DNA of 64,000 bases from Oleiagrimonas sp. C23AA (GTDB taxonomy: Bacteria; Pseudomonadota; Gammaproteobacteria; Xanthomonadales; Rhodanobacteraceae), in assembly GCF_011759385.1 (NCBI RefSeq), contig NZ_JAARLY010000001.1:620001-684000 (forward strand). Reading direction: 5' to 3'. The translations under genes and the position numbers were made by a program. Below are positions 9,524 to 18,894 of the stretch, one piece after another; position 1 is the stretch's first letter, and each line of letters starts with the position of its first letter. A model generated the notes under the pieces. That model worked only from the letters and a program-made list of their open reading frames with translations. It was not told the DNA's origin and did not search any database.

Positions 9524-9904
9524 CGCCGGGTTACGCGAGGCTCTGTGGCTGGCAAGGCCATGGCGGCTGACTGCTCCCCCTGGGTCGGGCACGTCGTTCA
9601 CGGCAGTGAACACGTATTCCGCGGGCGCCCCCCCCCCGCGTCGGCTTGGCCTCGGGTAGCCGACGCTGGATGTTGTACCGGCAGTCCACTGGCGCGTCGC
9701 AGAACAGGGCTCTCGTTGCTTGCAATCGGTTGAGGTTGTCGCTGATTTTGGCGCTGCGTATGTCCATAATTCGGCGACCTGTTGCGGATGCAGTCATGGC
9801 GATATCGTTACCTCCATGTGGCCATAGTGGAGAGGGGAGCCGCAGACGCGACAGTTTATTTGTAGTACCTATAGAGCGGTCAAACGATCCCCGCGGGATA
9901 TGCC
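9524..9904. other. Intergenic region upstream of the glycan cluster
   Basis: 381 bases with no convincing gene. It contains a run of ten C residues (9631-9640) and a more AT-rich stretch just before the GH127 start (9850-9880, tttatttgtagtacctatag), where a promoter would be expected. No clear -35/-10 pair was recognised. Confidence 0.5.
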
Positions 9905-11992
9905 ATGAACGAAAAGCCGACCTCTCCATCACGACGTGACTTCCTGCAGCGCTCCGGCGCAGCCGGCGCGGCGGCCTTGCTGCCGGTGGGCGTGGCGATG
10001 GCCGGGCAACGGGGTGAGCCTGACAAGCCGATGATGCAAGGTGTGCCGCTACTGCATGCGCATGACTCCAAGCTGCGGAGCCAGGCCTTTTACCTGTTGC
10101 CTACAGGCGCGGTCACGCCGCGCGGCTGGTTGCGTCGGCAGCTGGAAATTCAGGCGGCGGGGCTTGGCGGCCATCTGGACGAGACCTGGCCGGATGTGGG
10201 CCCGGACAGCGGCTGGCTGGGTGGCAAGGGTGAATCCTGGGAGCGCGGGCCGTATTTCCTGGATGGTCTGGTGCCCCTGGCCTGGCAGCTCGATTCGGAT
10301 GAACTCAAAGCCAAGGCACAGCGCTTTCTGGACTGGACGCTCGATCATCCCTGGCCCAACGGCATGTTTGGCCCGCGCAGCAACAATGACTGGTGGCCGC
10401 GCATGGTCATGCTGAAGGTGCTGACGCAGTATCACGAGCTGACCGGCGATCCCCGCGTCATCGCCCTGATGCAGCGCTATTTCGCCTATCAGTTGAAAAC
10501 CCTGCCGCAGCGCCCCCTACGTGACTGGGGCCGCATGCGCTGGCCCGATGAATTGCTCTCGGTGCTGTGGCTGTATCGGCGCACGGGCGATCCGGACCTG
10601 CTGAAACTGGCCGCGCTGCTCAAACAGCAGGGCTTTGACTGGCAGGCCATGTTTGCCGACTTCACCTTCACTCACAAAGTCGACCCCAAGGCACTGAAGG
10701 CCAAGGCACACGGCGGCGATGTGTTCATGGAAGACATCGGCCTGCGCGTGCACGGCGTCAACAATGGCATGGCGATCAAGGCCTCGCCGGTGTGGTGGCT
10801 GGTGTCGGGGCAGGCGGCCGATCGCGCCGCCGTGCACCATCAGCTGGCCATGCTCGATCGCTATCACGGTGAGCCCAACGGCATGTTCTCCTGCGATGAG
10901 CATCTGGCCGGTCGCAGTCCATCGCAGGGCACCGAGCTGTGCACCGTGGTCGAGACCATGTTCTCACTGGAAACGGCGCTGGCCATCCTCGGTGATGCCG
11001 CGCTGGCCGACCGCCTGGAGACCATCGCCTACAACGCTTTGCCCGGCACCTTCAGTGACGACATGTGGGCGCACCAGTACGACCAGCAGAGTAATCAGGT
11101 GGAGTGCAGCCTGCACCGTCGTCCGTGGACTACCAACGGGCCGGAGTCGAACCTGTTTGGCCTGGATCCGCACTTTGGCTGCTGCACCGCCAATTTCCAC
11201 CAGGGCTGGCCCAAGCTCACATCGAGCCTTTGGATGGCCTCGGCTGACGATGGACTGGCCGCGGCGGTGTACGCGCCATGCCATGTCGAGACGGTGGTGC
11301 GTGGCGTGCCGGTGCGTGTGGACGAGAGCACCGACTATCCGTTCCGCTCCGAGATCCGTATCCACGTCGAGCCGCGCCAGGCGCTGCGGTTTCCGTTGTC
11401 CTTGCGTGTGCCGGGCTGGGCCAAACATGCCAGCATCCGCGTCAACGGCGAAGCCGTCACGGTGGCCAAGGCCGGTCAGTTCACGCGAATCGACCGGCAC
11501 TGGCAACCGGGCGATGTGATCGAGGCACGCTTCGAGGCCGAGGTCGAGCGCGTGCCCGGTTTCAACGATTCGGTCAGTTTCCGCCACGGTGCGTTGGTGT
11601 TTTCGTTGCCGATCGACGAGGCGTGGGTGAAGTGGCGCCGGCGCGGCCTGACCTCGGACTGGCAGATTTATCCGGCCTCGCGCTGGAACTATGGTGTGCC
11701 CGCCGACGCCAAAGTGCAGGTATCGCATCAGCCAGTGGGCCCGACACCATTTGCGCGCAGCCAGCCGCCGGTCACGCTGCAGGTGGCCGCGCATCCGGTG
11801 CCGGCATGGAAGGCCGAAGAGGGCGCTGCCGATCCGGTGCCCAAGGCTCCCAAAGCCGCAGGCGACGAGCCAGCCGTGATGCTGACGCTGATTCCCTACG
11901 CGGCCGCCAAATTGCGCATCACCGCCTTGCCCGTGCTGGGTGCAGGCACCGTGTCGGACAAGGACACGCGCCACGTCGACGCGGTCACCTGA
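9905..11992 (+). CDS. Tat-exported GH127 beta-L-arabinofuranosidase (DUF1680)
   Basis: Removes beta-L-arabinofuranose residues such as those on plant hydroxyproline-rich glycoproteins and pectin side chains. 695 aa. The N-terminus has a twin-arginine signal (SRRDFLQRSGAAGAAALLPVG), so it folds in the cytoplasm before export, which fits a zinc-cysteine enzyme. The GH127 metal and catalytic set is complete: Glu344 and Cys346 in TELCTVVE, and the pair Cys426-Cys427 in FGCCTANFHQGWPKL. The first of the pair is the cysteine nucleophile in the characterised Bifidobacterium HypBA1. The (alpha/alpha)6 barrel spans about 60-480 and beta-sandwich domains follow. It opens a run of secreted glycosidases on the same strand. 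GH146 is a related alternative. Confidence 0.88.
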   Translation: MNEKPTSPSRRDFLQRSGAAGAAALLPVGVAMAGQRGEPDKPMMQGVPLLHAHDSKLRSQAFYLLPTGAVTPRGWLRRQLEIQAAGLGGHLDETWPDVGPDSGWLGGKGESWERGPYFLDGLVPLAWQLDSDELKAKAQRFLDWTLDHPWPNGMFGPRSNNDWWPRMVMLKVLTQYHELTGDPRVIALMQRYFAYQLKTLPQRPLRDWGRMRWPDELLSVLWLYRRTGDPDLLKLAALLKQQGFDWQAMFADFTFTHKVDPKALKAKAHGGDVFMEDIGLRVHGVNNGMAIKASPVWWLVSGQAADRAAVHHQLAMLDRYHGEPNGMFSCDEHLAGRSPSQGTELCTVVETMFSLETALAILGDAALADRLETIAYNALPGTFSDDMWAHQYDQQSNQVECSLHRRPWTTNGPESNLFGLDPHFGCCTANFHQGWPKLTSSLWMASADDGLAAAVYAPCHVETVVRGVPVRVDESTDYPFRSEIRIHVEPRQALRFPLSLRVPGWAKHASIRVNGEAVTVAKAGQFTRIDRHWQPGDVIEARFEAEVERVPGFNDSVSFRHGALVFSLPIDEAWVKWRRRGLTSDWQIYPASRWNYGVPADAKVQVSHQPVGPTPFARSQPPVTLQVAAHPVPAWKAEEGAADPVPKAPKAAGDEPAVMLTLIPYAAAKLRITALPVLGAGTVSDKDTRHVDAVT

Positions 11993-12065
11993 CATGCCGC
12001 CGGCGCTTGTACCGTGCGCGGGCGAAATTTAAGGTGGACGGCGAATTTTCAAGGAACGCATTCAG

Positions 12066-12419
12066 GTGACTGAGAATCCGCAACGCGCCGCATCCGCCCG
12101 CCGCCTGGTGACCGGGCTGGTGATTGTCGCCATCGGCCTGGCCATCCTGCTGGGTAACCTCGGTGTGCATTTCACCATCTTCGATTACCCGCACTGGTGG
12201 GCGTTTGCGCTGATGCTGCTGGCGTTGGTGCCGCTGCTGCAGGCGGTGCAGCGCTATCGCGCCCAGGGTCGCTTTGACGCTCAGGTGGGACGCTCGGCGT
12301 TGGCCGCGCTGATGCTGTTGACCCTGGGTGGCGGTTTCATCGTTGGCGCCACCTGGCACACCTGGTGGCCGGTGTTCGTGATCTATGGCGGCCTGTGGGT
12401 GATGCTGCGTCCGCGTTGA
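12066..12419 (+). CDS. Small four-helix membrane protein (LiaI/LiaF-like N-terminal region, DUF5668)
   Basis: 117 aa with four hydrophobic segments (about 13-33, 40-60, 78-98, 100-114). Trp pairs at the segment edges (HWW, TWWP) are typical of the DUF5668/LiaI transmembrane domain. Homologous domains occur in cell-envelope stress proteins, but no LiaFSR genes are present here and the function is unknown. The GTG start at 12066 follows the ribosome site aaggaa. It sits between two secreted glycosidase genes on the same strand, 73 bases after one and 80 before the next, so it may be cotranscribed with them. Confidence 0.7.
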   Translation: MTENPQRAASARRLVTGLVIVAIGLAILLGNLGVHFTIFDYPHWWAFALMLLALVPLLQAVQRYRAQGRFDAQVGRSALAALMLLTLGGGFIVGATWHTWWPVFVIYGGLWVMLRPR

Positions 12420-12499
12420 GTCGGGCGATGACCTGTTGCGGTTGACAGGCCTTTACCGGCTGGCAAAGCTCGGTGCTTTGATCGCAAAGGGGAAGGGAC

Positions 12500-15148
12500 A
12501 TGGGCAAGCGCAGCCAATGGCGCTGGACGCAGGGAGTACTGGCGCTTTTGGTGTTGGCCGTGTCCTTCCACGCAGCGCACGCCGTCACCTCGCCCAGCGC
12601 ACGTCATACGCTTTCGCTGATGCATGGCTGGCGTTTTCACTACACGGGTAAGCCCGGTGACGCCAGTCAACTGTCGGCGCCGGCGTTCAAGGCGCATGGC
12701 TGGACCCAGGTAGCGCTGCCGCACACCTGGAATCATTTTGGCCAGTACACCCTGCACCGCACCGCGGCGGACAACCTGAAGCAAGGCGTGGGCTGGTATC
12801 GCCTGCATGTGCCCGGTGCGAAGCTTCCTGTCGGGCAGCGGCTGTTCCTGCAGTTCAACGCGGTGGGCGAAATTGCCGATGTGTGGGTGAATGGCAAGCA
12901 CGTCGGGCATCATTCCGGTGCCTTTTCGCGTTTTCGCATCGATGTGACTGGCGCGCTGCATCGGCGCGGCGACAACGTGATCGCGGTGCGCGCCGACAAC
13001 AGCAAGGTGGCGCCCGGCAGCCGCACGCAGGATGTGATTCCGCTCAGCGGCGATTTTTTCATCCACGGCGGGCTCTATCGCGGCGTCAGCCTGATCGGCG
13101 TACCGGATCAGCACATCGACCTGATGGATTTCGGCGGCCCCGGTGTTTACATCCACACCAGCGATGTCAGCGCCCAGCAGGCCACGGTGCATGTCACCAC
13201 GCGGCTGCGCAACGATGCGGCGTCCGCAAGCCGGCTGCGATTGAATGTGCGCGTGATGGATGCCAAGGGGCATGCCGTCGCGGAAACCTCACAGCCCGTC
13301 GCTTTGGCGGGCCAGCGCACGCAGGCGGTACCGGTGGCACTCACCTTGCCTCACCCGCATCGCTGGAATGGCCGCGCCGATCCGTATCTTTATCACGTGG
13401 TCGCCACGCTGAGTCGGGGTGACCGGGTGCTCGATCGCGTGGTGCAGCCGCTGGGCGTGCGCACCATGCGCATCGACGCGGATCGCGGCTTCTTTCTCAA
13501 TGGCAAGCACCTGGTGTTGCACGGCGTGTCGCGGCACCAGGATCGGCTGGGCAAAGGCTGGGCCATCAGTGATGCCGATCAGCGCCAGGACATGGCAATC
13601 ATCCAGGACATCGGCGCCAATACCATCCGTTTCTCGCACTACGAGCACGCGCCGCTCTGGTTCCGCCTGGCCGATCAAGCCGGCATGGTGGTGTGGTCGG
13701 AGATTCCGCTGGTCGATGCGGTGTCGTTGCATAACGCGCCCGCTGATGCCGCACTGATCGCCAATGCCCGCCAGCAGCTCACCGAGCTGATCAAGCAGAA
13801 CATGAATCACCCGTCGGTGGCGGTCTGGGGGCTGGGCAACGAGACCGATCTGAAAATGGCGCAGGGAAAGGTGGGGCGCAAGGCCGATCCGGTGCCCGTG
13901 TTGCGCCAGTTGCAGGTGCTGGCCAAGCAGCTTGATCCCAGCCGCGCGACGACACTGGCCGACTGTTGCGAGCCGACCCCGCAGCAGCCGGGCAAAGCCA
14001 TGCCCGATGTCGCCGGCATCAGCGATGTGATCGGTTACAACCGTTACTTTGGCTGGTATTACGGTAAGGTGAGCGAGCTTGGTCCGGCGCTGGATGCGTT
14101 GCACGCCAGGCACCCGCATCAGCCCATTGGTGTCAGTGAATTTGGCGCCGGCGGCGCGGTGAGCCAGCACACCGACAATCCCTTGGGTGGCCCAATCGAT
14201 ACCGAAGGGCGGCCGCATCCGGAAGAGTTCCAGAGCTGGTGGCACGAGCATGCCTGGGCGCAGTTGGCGCGCCGGCATTATCTGTGGGGCGCATGGGTGT
14301 GGAACATGTTCGATTTCTCATCGCCCATTCGCCACGCTGGCGACTCCACCGACATCAACGACAAAGGTCTGGTCACTTTCGATCGAAAGATTCGCAAGGA
14401 CGCCTTCTACTACTACCGCGCGCAGTGGTCCAAGCAGCCCACCGTGCACATCAATGGACGGCGTTACATACACCGCGATTACGCCGTGACCGATGTGCGT
14501 GTGTATGCCAATGCGCCGCAAGTGACGCTTGGCCTCAATGGCCACTCGTTGGGGACGGTGGCCTGTCCCGGCCATGTCTGCGTGAAGCGCGAGGTTCACC
14601 TTGTGCCGGGGGCCAATGCGCTGCGCGCCAGCGCCGTATTTGATGGCCGTACGGTGAGCGATTCGGTGCGCTGGCTGGCGCCCGACGCTAAGCGTGGCTT
14701 GAGCATCAACGTAGGCGATTTGGCTGGTTTCACCGATCGCGATGGTCTGCGCGGCGGCTCGGATAACTGGTTCCATGGCGGCACGGCACATCGGCTGAAA
14801 GGTGCGCACGCGCAATCGCTGGCGGGCGCTGGTGTGCCGGCGACGCGGCTGGGCTATCGGCAGGGGCGCTTCAGCTACGCCATCCCGCTGCCGGCGGGAC
14901 GCTGGAACGTCACACTGTTGTTTGTCGATCCGCGCACCAAGGCTTCCGCGCCGTGGCGCTTCGATGTGCGGGCCAACGGCGCCACCGTGCTCGATGATCT
15001 GGATGTGCGCAAGGCAGCCGGTGGCGCGCTTCGCGGCATCATCCGTCAGTTCACCGCGCGCTCGGTGGATGGAGCGCTGAAGCTCGATTTCGTGCCGGAG
15101 CAGGGCGATGCGGTGTTGTCGGCCATTCGCATTCGCCCGGCCGCGTAG
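12500..15148 (+). CDS. Secreted GH2 beta-galactosidase with C-terminal malectin-like domain
   Basis: Retaining beta-glycosidase, most likely beta-galactosidase, of 882 aa. A signal peptide (1-28, ending AAHA) is followed by the GH2 sugar-binding jelly roll (about 35-190), an immunoglobulin-like domain and the TIM barrel. Catalytic residues are visible: acid/base Glu448 in WGLGNETDL and nucleophile Glu547 in IGVSEFGAGG. A DUF4982-like beta domain and then a malectin-type carbohydrate-binding domain (about 735-880, INVGDLAGFTDRDG to IRIRP) complete it. Secretion, and position beside GH127, GH3 and GH43 genes, points to trimming of galactose from plant polymers. A perfect -35 hexamer (ttgaca) lies at 12442 but its -10 is poor. 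Confidence 0.9.
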   Translation: MGKRSQWRWTQGVLALLVLAVSFHAAHAVTSPSARHTLSLMHGWRFHYTGKPGDASQLSAPAFKAHGWTQVALPHTWNHFGQYTLHRTAADNLKQGVGWYRLHVPGAKLPVGQRLFLQFNAVGEIADVWVNGKHVGHHSGAFSRFRIDVTGALHRRGDNVIAVRADNSKVAPGSRTQDVIPLSGDFFIHGGLYRGVSLIGVPDQHIDLMDFGGPGVYIHTSDVSAQQATVHVTTRLRNDAASASRLRLNVRVMDAKGHAVAETSQPVALAGQRTQAVPVALTLPHPHRWNGRADPYLYHVVATLSRGDRVLDRVVQPLGVRTMRIDADRGFFLNGKHLVLHGVSRHQDRLGKGWAISDADQRQDMAIIQDIGANTIRFSHYEHAPLWFRLADQAGMVVWSEIPLVDAVSLHNAPADAALIANARQQLTELIKQNMNHPSVAVWGLGNETDLKMAQGKVGRKADPVPVLRQLQVLAKQLDPSRATTLADCCEPTPQQPGKAMPDVAGISDVIGYNRYFGWYYGKVSELGPALDALHARHPHQPIGVSEFGAGGAVSQHTDNPLGGPIDTEGRPHPEEFQSWWHEHAWAQLARRHYLWGAWVWNMFDFSSPIRHAGDSTDINDKGLVTFDRKIRKDAFYYYRAQWSKQPTVHINGRRYIHRDYAVTDVRVYANAPQVTLGLNGHSLGTVACPGHVCVKREVHLVPGANALRASAVFDGRTVSDSVRWLAPDAKRGLSINVGDLAGFTDRDGLRGGSDNWFHGGTAHRLKGAHAQSLAGAGVPATRLGYRQGRFSYAIPLPAGRWNVTLLFVDPRTKASAPWRFDVRANGATVLDDLDVRKAAGGALRGIIRQFTARSVDGALKLDFVPEQGDAVLSAIRIRPAA

Positions 15149-15158
15149 GCTCGGTGCG

Positions 15159-15740
15159 TTATGTGGCCGGCGCGAGGTTCCAGCCGGCCAGCGCGCCCTG
15201 GTCGTGCTCGTAGTCGAGCAGGCCGACGCGGCCCGAATGCAATGACAGCCGCGCGCCCGCGCTGATCGGCAGGTCCATCCAGCGCGCAGCCAGGGCACGC
15301 AGCGCGTGGCCATGGGCGAAGGCGACGATGGGCGCATCGTCGCTGCCGCGGGCGCATTCGATCAGTGTGTCGATGCGTTCACACATCTGCTCGGGGGTTT
15401 CGCCGCCTTGGCCGCCGCCATGGGTGAACACGTTCCAGCCCGGTACCTGCTGCTGGATCTGCGGTGTGGTCAGGCCTTCAAAATCCCCGTAATCCCATTC
15501 GCGCAGGGCGTCGACGATATGCGGGTCGTCAAAGCCGCAGGCCGCCGCCGTTTCGCGCGCCCGGCGCAATGGGCTGCACCACACACGTGCCGGTTGTTGC
15601 GCCGCCAGCCAGTGTTTCAGCTGCTCGGCTTCGGCGATGCCCTCTGGCGTCAATCGTAGATCCGTGCGCGAGGTATGCCGGCCGTTGGCACTCCATTCGG
15701 TGGCGCCGTGGCGAACAAGAATCAGTTTGGCGATGGGCAT
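15159..15740 (-). CDS. Histidine phosphatase family protein (phosphoglycerate mutase/CobC-like)
   Basis: 193 aa cytoplasmic phosphatase with the RHG triad at residues 10-12 (LVRHGATEW); His11 is the residue that is phosphorylated. Arg in CSPLRRARETA and the second catalytic His in VAFAHGHALRALAARW are present. The family covers CobC, GpmB-type and SixA-like phosphatases and the true substrate cannot be read from sequence; CobC is a common misannotation. No cobalamin genes are nearby. It is on the opposite strand, ending 10 bases from the GH2 stop, so it is probably not part of the glycan cluster. Confidence 0.82.
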   Translation of the reverse strand: MPIAKLILVRHGATEWSANGRHTSRTDLRLTPEGIAEAEQLKHWLAAQQPARVWCSPLRRARETAAACGFDDPHIVDALREWDYGDFEGLTTPQIQQQVPGWNVFTHGGGQGGETPEQMCERIDTLIECARGSDDAPIVAFAHGHALRALAARWMDLPISAGARLSLHSGRVGLLDYEHDQGALAGWNLAPAT

Positions 15741-16073
15741 GGCGATGAAAGGCAGCTAAAACCACAGCCTAGCTCAGCCTCGGTGGCAGCAGGGTGAATA
15801 CGGCACGGATCGACACATGGAAAGTCTGTGTTGCATGTTCTCTATGGATGTAAACGTTTTCAGTCGGGCTTGATATACGTGCGCCCGAACCGTTGCCATG
15901 TTGGCAAAGATAGGCGAGGCTTGCTTTTTTGGCGGCCTGCGCAGGCGAGTGCGTGGCCGCCGCTGGATGTCACAGCGTGGCCATGCGCAAGACGTTCACC
16001 GTCCGCTATTGGCTGTGCCTCGGTTCGTGCGTTGCCTTGTGAAGGTGATGCCACAGGCCCGTTTGGAGAACAC
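15741..16073. other. Divergent promoter region between the phosphatase and bglX genes
   Basis: 333 non-coding bases separating two divergent genes. It contains the LacI-type operator at 15849-15862, which leaves a bglX leader of roughly 200 bases. The reading frame of bglX remains open upstream of 16074, but composition and the missing signal peptide argue against an earlier start. No other feature seen. Confidence 0.5.
15849..15862. promoter_or_regulatory. LacI/GalR-family operator upstream of bglX
   Basis: The 14-mer tgtaaacgttttca is a near-perfect palindrome centred on CG. It matches the general LacI/GalR operator form (TGTAAACGTTTACA) with one changed position. A sequence resembling a -35 (ttgcat, 15832) precedes it, so a repressor bound here would overlap the promoter. 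No lacI-family gene is present in the window; the regulator must be elsewhere. Confidence 0.65.
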
Positions 16074-18476
16074 ATGAACAAGCAAGCGTCGCGTGGCTTT
16101 CGCCACTCCACCCTCGCGCTCTCGGGCGCCATTGCGTTGGCCCTGGGCGCGGGTGCCGTCACCTCGCTACCCGCGCAGGCGCGCCAGCGCGTCGATAGCA
16201 CCGGCGTGCCAGCGTCCAATCCCGCGCTGGTGACCCCGGCCATCGAGAAAAAGGTCGATGCGCTGGTCGACAAGATGACGCTGAAGGAAAAGCTGGGCCA
16301 GCTGGTGCAGTACAACGATGTGGGCGCTTCGGCACCGACCGCCGCCAATGGCGACAAGGCCATTGCCGACAACCCGGAAGCCAATAACAACGTCGATCCG
16401 CTGCAATTGGCCGCCAATGGCGGCATGGGCTCGATGCTCAACGTGGTCGGCGCCAAGAAAACCAACCGCTTCCAGCGCGCCGCGGTGGAAAAGAGCCGCC
16501 TGCATATCCCGCTGCTGTTCGGTGCCGACATCATTCACGGCTACCGCACCATTTACCCGGTGCCGCTGGGCCTGGCCGCGTCGTGGGATCCGTCCATGGT
16601 GCAGCAGGTTTCGCACATGGCCGCCAATGAGGCGACCACGGCCGGCATCCGCTGGTTCTACTCGCCGATGGTCGATATCGCGCGCGATGCGCGCTGGGGC
16701 CGTGCGGTGGAAGGCGCCGGTGAAGATCCGTATCTGGGTGCGGCGATGGCGCGCGCCTATATTCGCGGTTACCAGGGCAAGGATCTTTCCAAGCCTTACA
16801 ACGTGGCAGCCTCGGTGAAGCATTTCGCCGCCTACGGCGCCGCCGAGGCCGGGCGTGAATACAACACCACCGACATGTCCGACATCCGCCTGCGTCAGGT
16901 CTATCTGCCGCCGTACAAGGCGGCGGTTAAGGCCGGTGCGGCCACCATCATGAGCGCGTTCAATGCGCTCAACGGTGTGCCGGCCACGGCCGATCCGTAT
17001 CTTCTGACCGATATTCTGCGCAAGGAGTGGGGCTTCGACGGTTTTGTGGTCAGCGACTACACCGCGGTCAAGGAGCTGATGAATCACGGCATCGCGTTGA
17101 CGCCGGCAGAAGCCACCAGGAAGGCCATCGAGGCCGGTACCGATGTCGACATGATGTCGCATTTCTACGACTCGCAACTACCGACGCTGATCAAGCAGGG
17201 CAAGGTGCCGATGTCGGTGGTCGACGAGGCGGTGCGCCGCGTGCTGCGCGTGAAGTTCGCGCTGGGGCTGTTCCAGCATCCCTATGCACGCGGCACCGAG
17301 GTCACGCATGCGGTCAAGGCGCACCTGCCGCTGGTGCGCAAGGCCGCCGAGCAGTCCTTCGTGTTGCTGCAGAACAAGAAGGTGGGCAGCGCGCCGGTAC
17401 TGCCGCTGTCGGACAAGACCAAGTCGATTGCCGTGATCGGTCCGCTGGGTGACGCCGCTGGCGAGATGGTCGGCGCCTGGAGTGGCGCGCCGAACGTGAA
17501 TGAGATTGTCACCGTGCGCAAGGCGCTCAAGGCGCGCATGGACAAGGCTGGCGGTCACCTCTATTACGCCAAGGGCACCGACATCCAGGGCGATTCCACC
17601 GCCGGCTTTGCCGCCGCCAAGCAGGCCGCCGAGAAGGCCGATGTGGTGGTCATGGCATTGGGTGAGTCGGGCAAGATGAGTGGTGAGGCCGCGGCGCGCG
17701 CGCATCTGGACCTGCCGGGCAATCAGCTGGCACTGCTCAAAGCGGTGCAGGCCACCGGCAAGCCGATCGTGCTGCTGGTGTTCTCCGGCCGTCCGCTGGT
17801 GCTGGACTGGTCGGCCAAGCATGTGCCGGCGATCATGGAAACCTGGTTCCCGGGTACCGAGGCCGGTTCTGCCATTGCCAACGTGCTGTTCGGCAATGTA
17901 TCGCCGTCGGGCAAGTTGCCGATGAGCTTCCCGCGCGCGGTGGGCCAGGAGCCGCTGTACTACAACCAGTTCCCGACGGGGCGCCCGGCCAATGGCGCCG
18001 ATGCCAAGCCGCCGGAGGGCGCGGCCAAATACGTGTCGCGCTATATCGACGTACGAAACACCGCGCTGTTCCCGTTTGGCTACGGCCTGACCTATTCCAG
18101 CTTCAAGTTTTCCAACGTGAAGGTGTCGCGCCAGCATGTGCCGCTGAGCCAGGCCAACGTGAAGGGCGCCAAGAATCTGGTCACGGTCACTGCCACGCTG
18201 ACCAACACCGGCAAGCGCGAAGCCACCGAGGTGGCGCAGCTGTACGTGCGCAACCGTGGTGCCAGCGTCGAGCAGCCGGTGCGCAGCCTGAAGGGTTTCG
18301 AGCGCGTCACGCTGAAGCCGGGCCAGTCCAAGCAGCTGACCTTCCACCTGGGCTTCCACGAACTCTCGTTCGTCAACACGCACAGCAAATGGGTAGTGGA
18401 GCCGACCGATTACACGGTGTGGGTCGGCGGCAGCTCGCTAGCCAAGCAGTCGGCGCACTTCAACGTCACCCACTGA
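16074..18476 (+). CDS. bglX: Periplasmic GH3 beta-glucosidase (BglX-type)
   Basis: Retaining exo-beta-glucosidase/xylosidase of 800 aa. The ATG at 16074 gives a clean signal peptide (1-38, ending QAR) after the ribosome site ttggaga. Domain order is typical: GH3 TIM barrel with the nucleophile Asp328 in GFVVSDYTAV; GH3-C alpha/beta domain with likely acid/base Glu538 in KMSGEAAARAHLDLPGNQ; and the fibronectin-III-like tail (about 690-795). EGAGEDPYLG and SVKHFAAYG are strong BglX-family blocks. A LacI-type operator lies about 210 bases upstream, implying sugar-responsive repression. It completes hydrolysis of oligosaccharides released by the neighbouring enzymes. Confidence 0.93.
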   Translation: MNKQASRGFRHSTLALSGAIALALGAGAVTSLPAQARQRVDSTGVPASNPALVTPAIEKKVDALVDKMTLKEKLGQLVQYNDVGASAPTAANGDKAIADNPEANNNVDPLQLAANGGMGSMLNVVGAKKTNRFQRAAVEKSRLHIPLLFGADIIHGYRTIYPVPLGLAASWDPSMVQQVSHMAANEATTAGIRWFYSPMVDIARDARWGRAVEGAGEDPYLGAAMARAYIRGYQGKDLSKPYNVAASVKHFAAYGAAEAGREYNTTDMSDIRLRQVYLPPYKAAVKAGAATIMSAFNALNGVPATADPYLLTDILRKEWGFDGFVVSDYTAVKELMNHGIALTPAEATRKAIEAGTDVDMMSHFYDSQLPTLIKQGKVPMSVVDEAVRRVLRVKFALGLFQHPYARGTEVTHAVKAHLPLVRKAAEQSFVLLQNKKVGSAPVLPLSDKTKSIAVIGPLGDAAGEMVGAWSGAPNVNEIVTVRKALKARMDKAGGHLYYAKGTDIQGDSTAGFAAAKQAAEKADVVVMALGESGKMSGEAAARAHLDLPGNQLALLKAVQATGKPIVLLVFSGRPLVLDWSAKHVPAIMETWFPGTEAGSAIANVLFGNVSPSGKLPMSFPRAVGQEPLYYNQFPTGRPANGADAKPPEGAAKYVSRYIDVRNTALFPFGYGLTYSSFKFSNVKVSRQHVPLSQANVKGAKNLVTVTATLTNTGKREATEVAQLYVRNRGASVEQPVRSLKGFERVTLKPGQSKQLTFHLGFHELSFVNTHSKWVVEPTDYTVWVGGSSLAKQSAHFNVTH

Positions 18477-18498
18477 TCGTAGCGTTCCTCCATACAGT

Positions 18499-18532
18499 AA
18501 AAAGCCGGCAGCCTGCGCTGCCGGCTTTTTTG
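18499..18532. terminator. Bidirectional intrinsic terminator of bglX and the DUF3820 gene
   Basis: A 10-bp GC-rich stem (agccggcagc / gctgccggct) with loop ctgc is flanked by an A-run on the left and a T-run on the right, so it works for both convergent genes. Confidence 0.92.
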
Positions 18533-18536
18533 CGGG

Positions 18537-18773
18537 CTAGGTGCGCTGGCGCAGGGGATCGAGCAGGCCGCGCAGTGCGTTGTGGTCCAGCTCGTGCATC
18601 AGCGCCAGCAACTGACCGAGCGATCCCTTGGGAAAGCCGTTGCGGGCGAACCAGGCCAGGTAGGCGCCGGGCAGGTCGGCCAGCAAGGTACCTTCATATT
18701 TGCCGTAGGGCATGCGGGTGGTGGTGAGCTTGAGCAGGTCGTCGGCTTGCACGGGGAAATGGCGTATCGGCAT
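18537..18773 (-). CDS. DUF3820 family small protein
   Basis: 78 aa. The conserved core TRMPYGKYEGTLLADLPGAY is followed by LAWFARNGFPKGSLGQLL, which is diagnostic of the DUF3820 family. That family is annotated in Pseudomonas as a putative quorum-sensing-regulated virulence factor but has no established biochemistry. The start MPIRHFPV at 18773 was chosen because the family begins close to the core; the frame stays open further upstream into the GH43 leader. The gene is divergent from the GH43 gene and shares the bglX terminator. Confidence 0.8.
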   Translation of the reverse strand: MPIRHFPVQADDLLKLTTTRMPYGKYEGTLLADLPGAYLAWFARNGFPKGSLGQLLALMHELDHNALRGLLDPLRQRT

Positions 18774-18894
18774 GAGCGCATTGCCAGTGGACCCACGTGT
18801 GCCACTGGCAAGCGGCGCGAAATATGGTCCAATCATCATACTAGAGCGGCGTTCTTCGGGGCGCCTCACCAGTTCATCGATGAAGGGGCGATGC

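Noticed and set aside
9880-9900. Second LacI-type operator before the GH127 gene (tcaaacgatcc)
   Set aside because: Only one half-site resembles the motif and the palindrome is broken.
9531-9932. Minus-strand frame of 133 codons ahead of the GH127 gene
   Set aside because: No ribosome site or recognisable sequence, and it overlaps the GH127 start and the C10 run.
15159-15740. CobC alpha-ribazole phosphatase as a specific name
   Set aside because: The RHG family is broad, and no cobalamin-synthesis genes are nearby; only the family can be supported.
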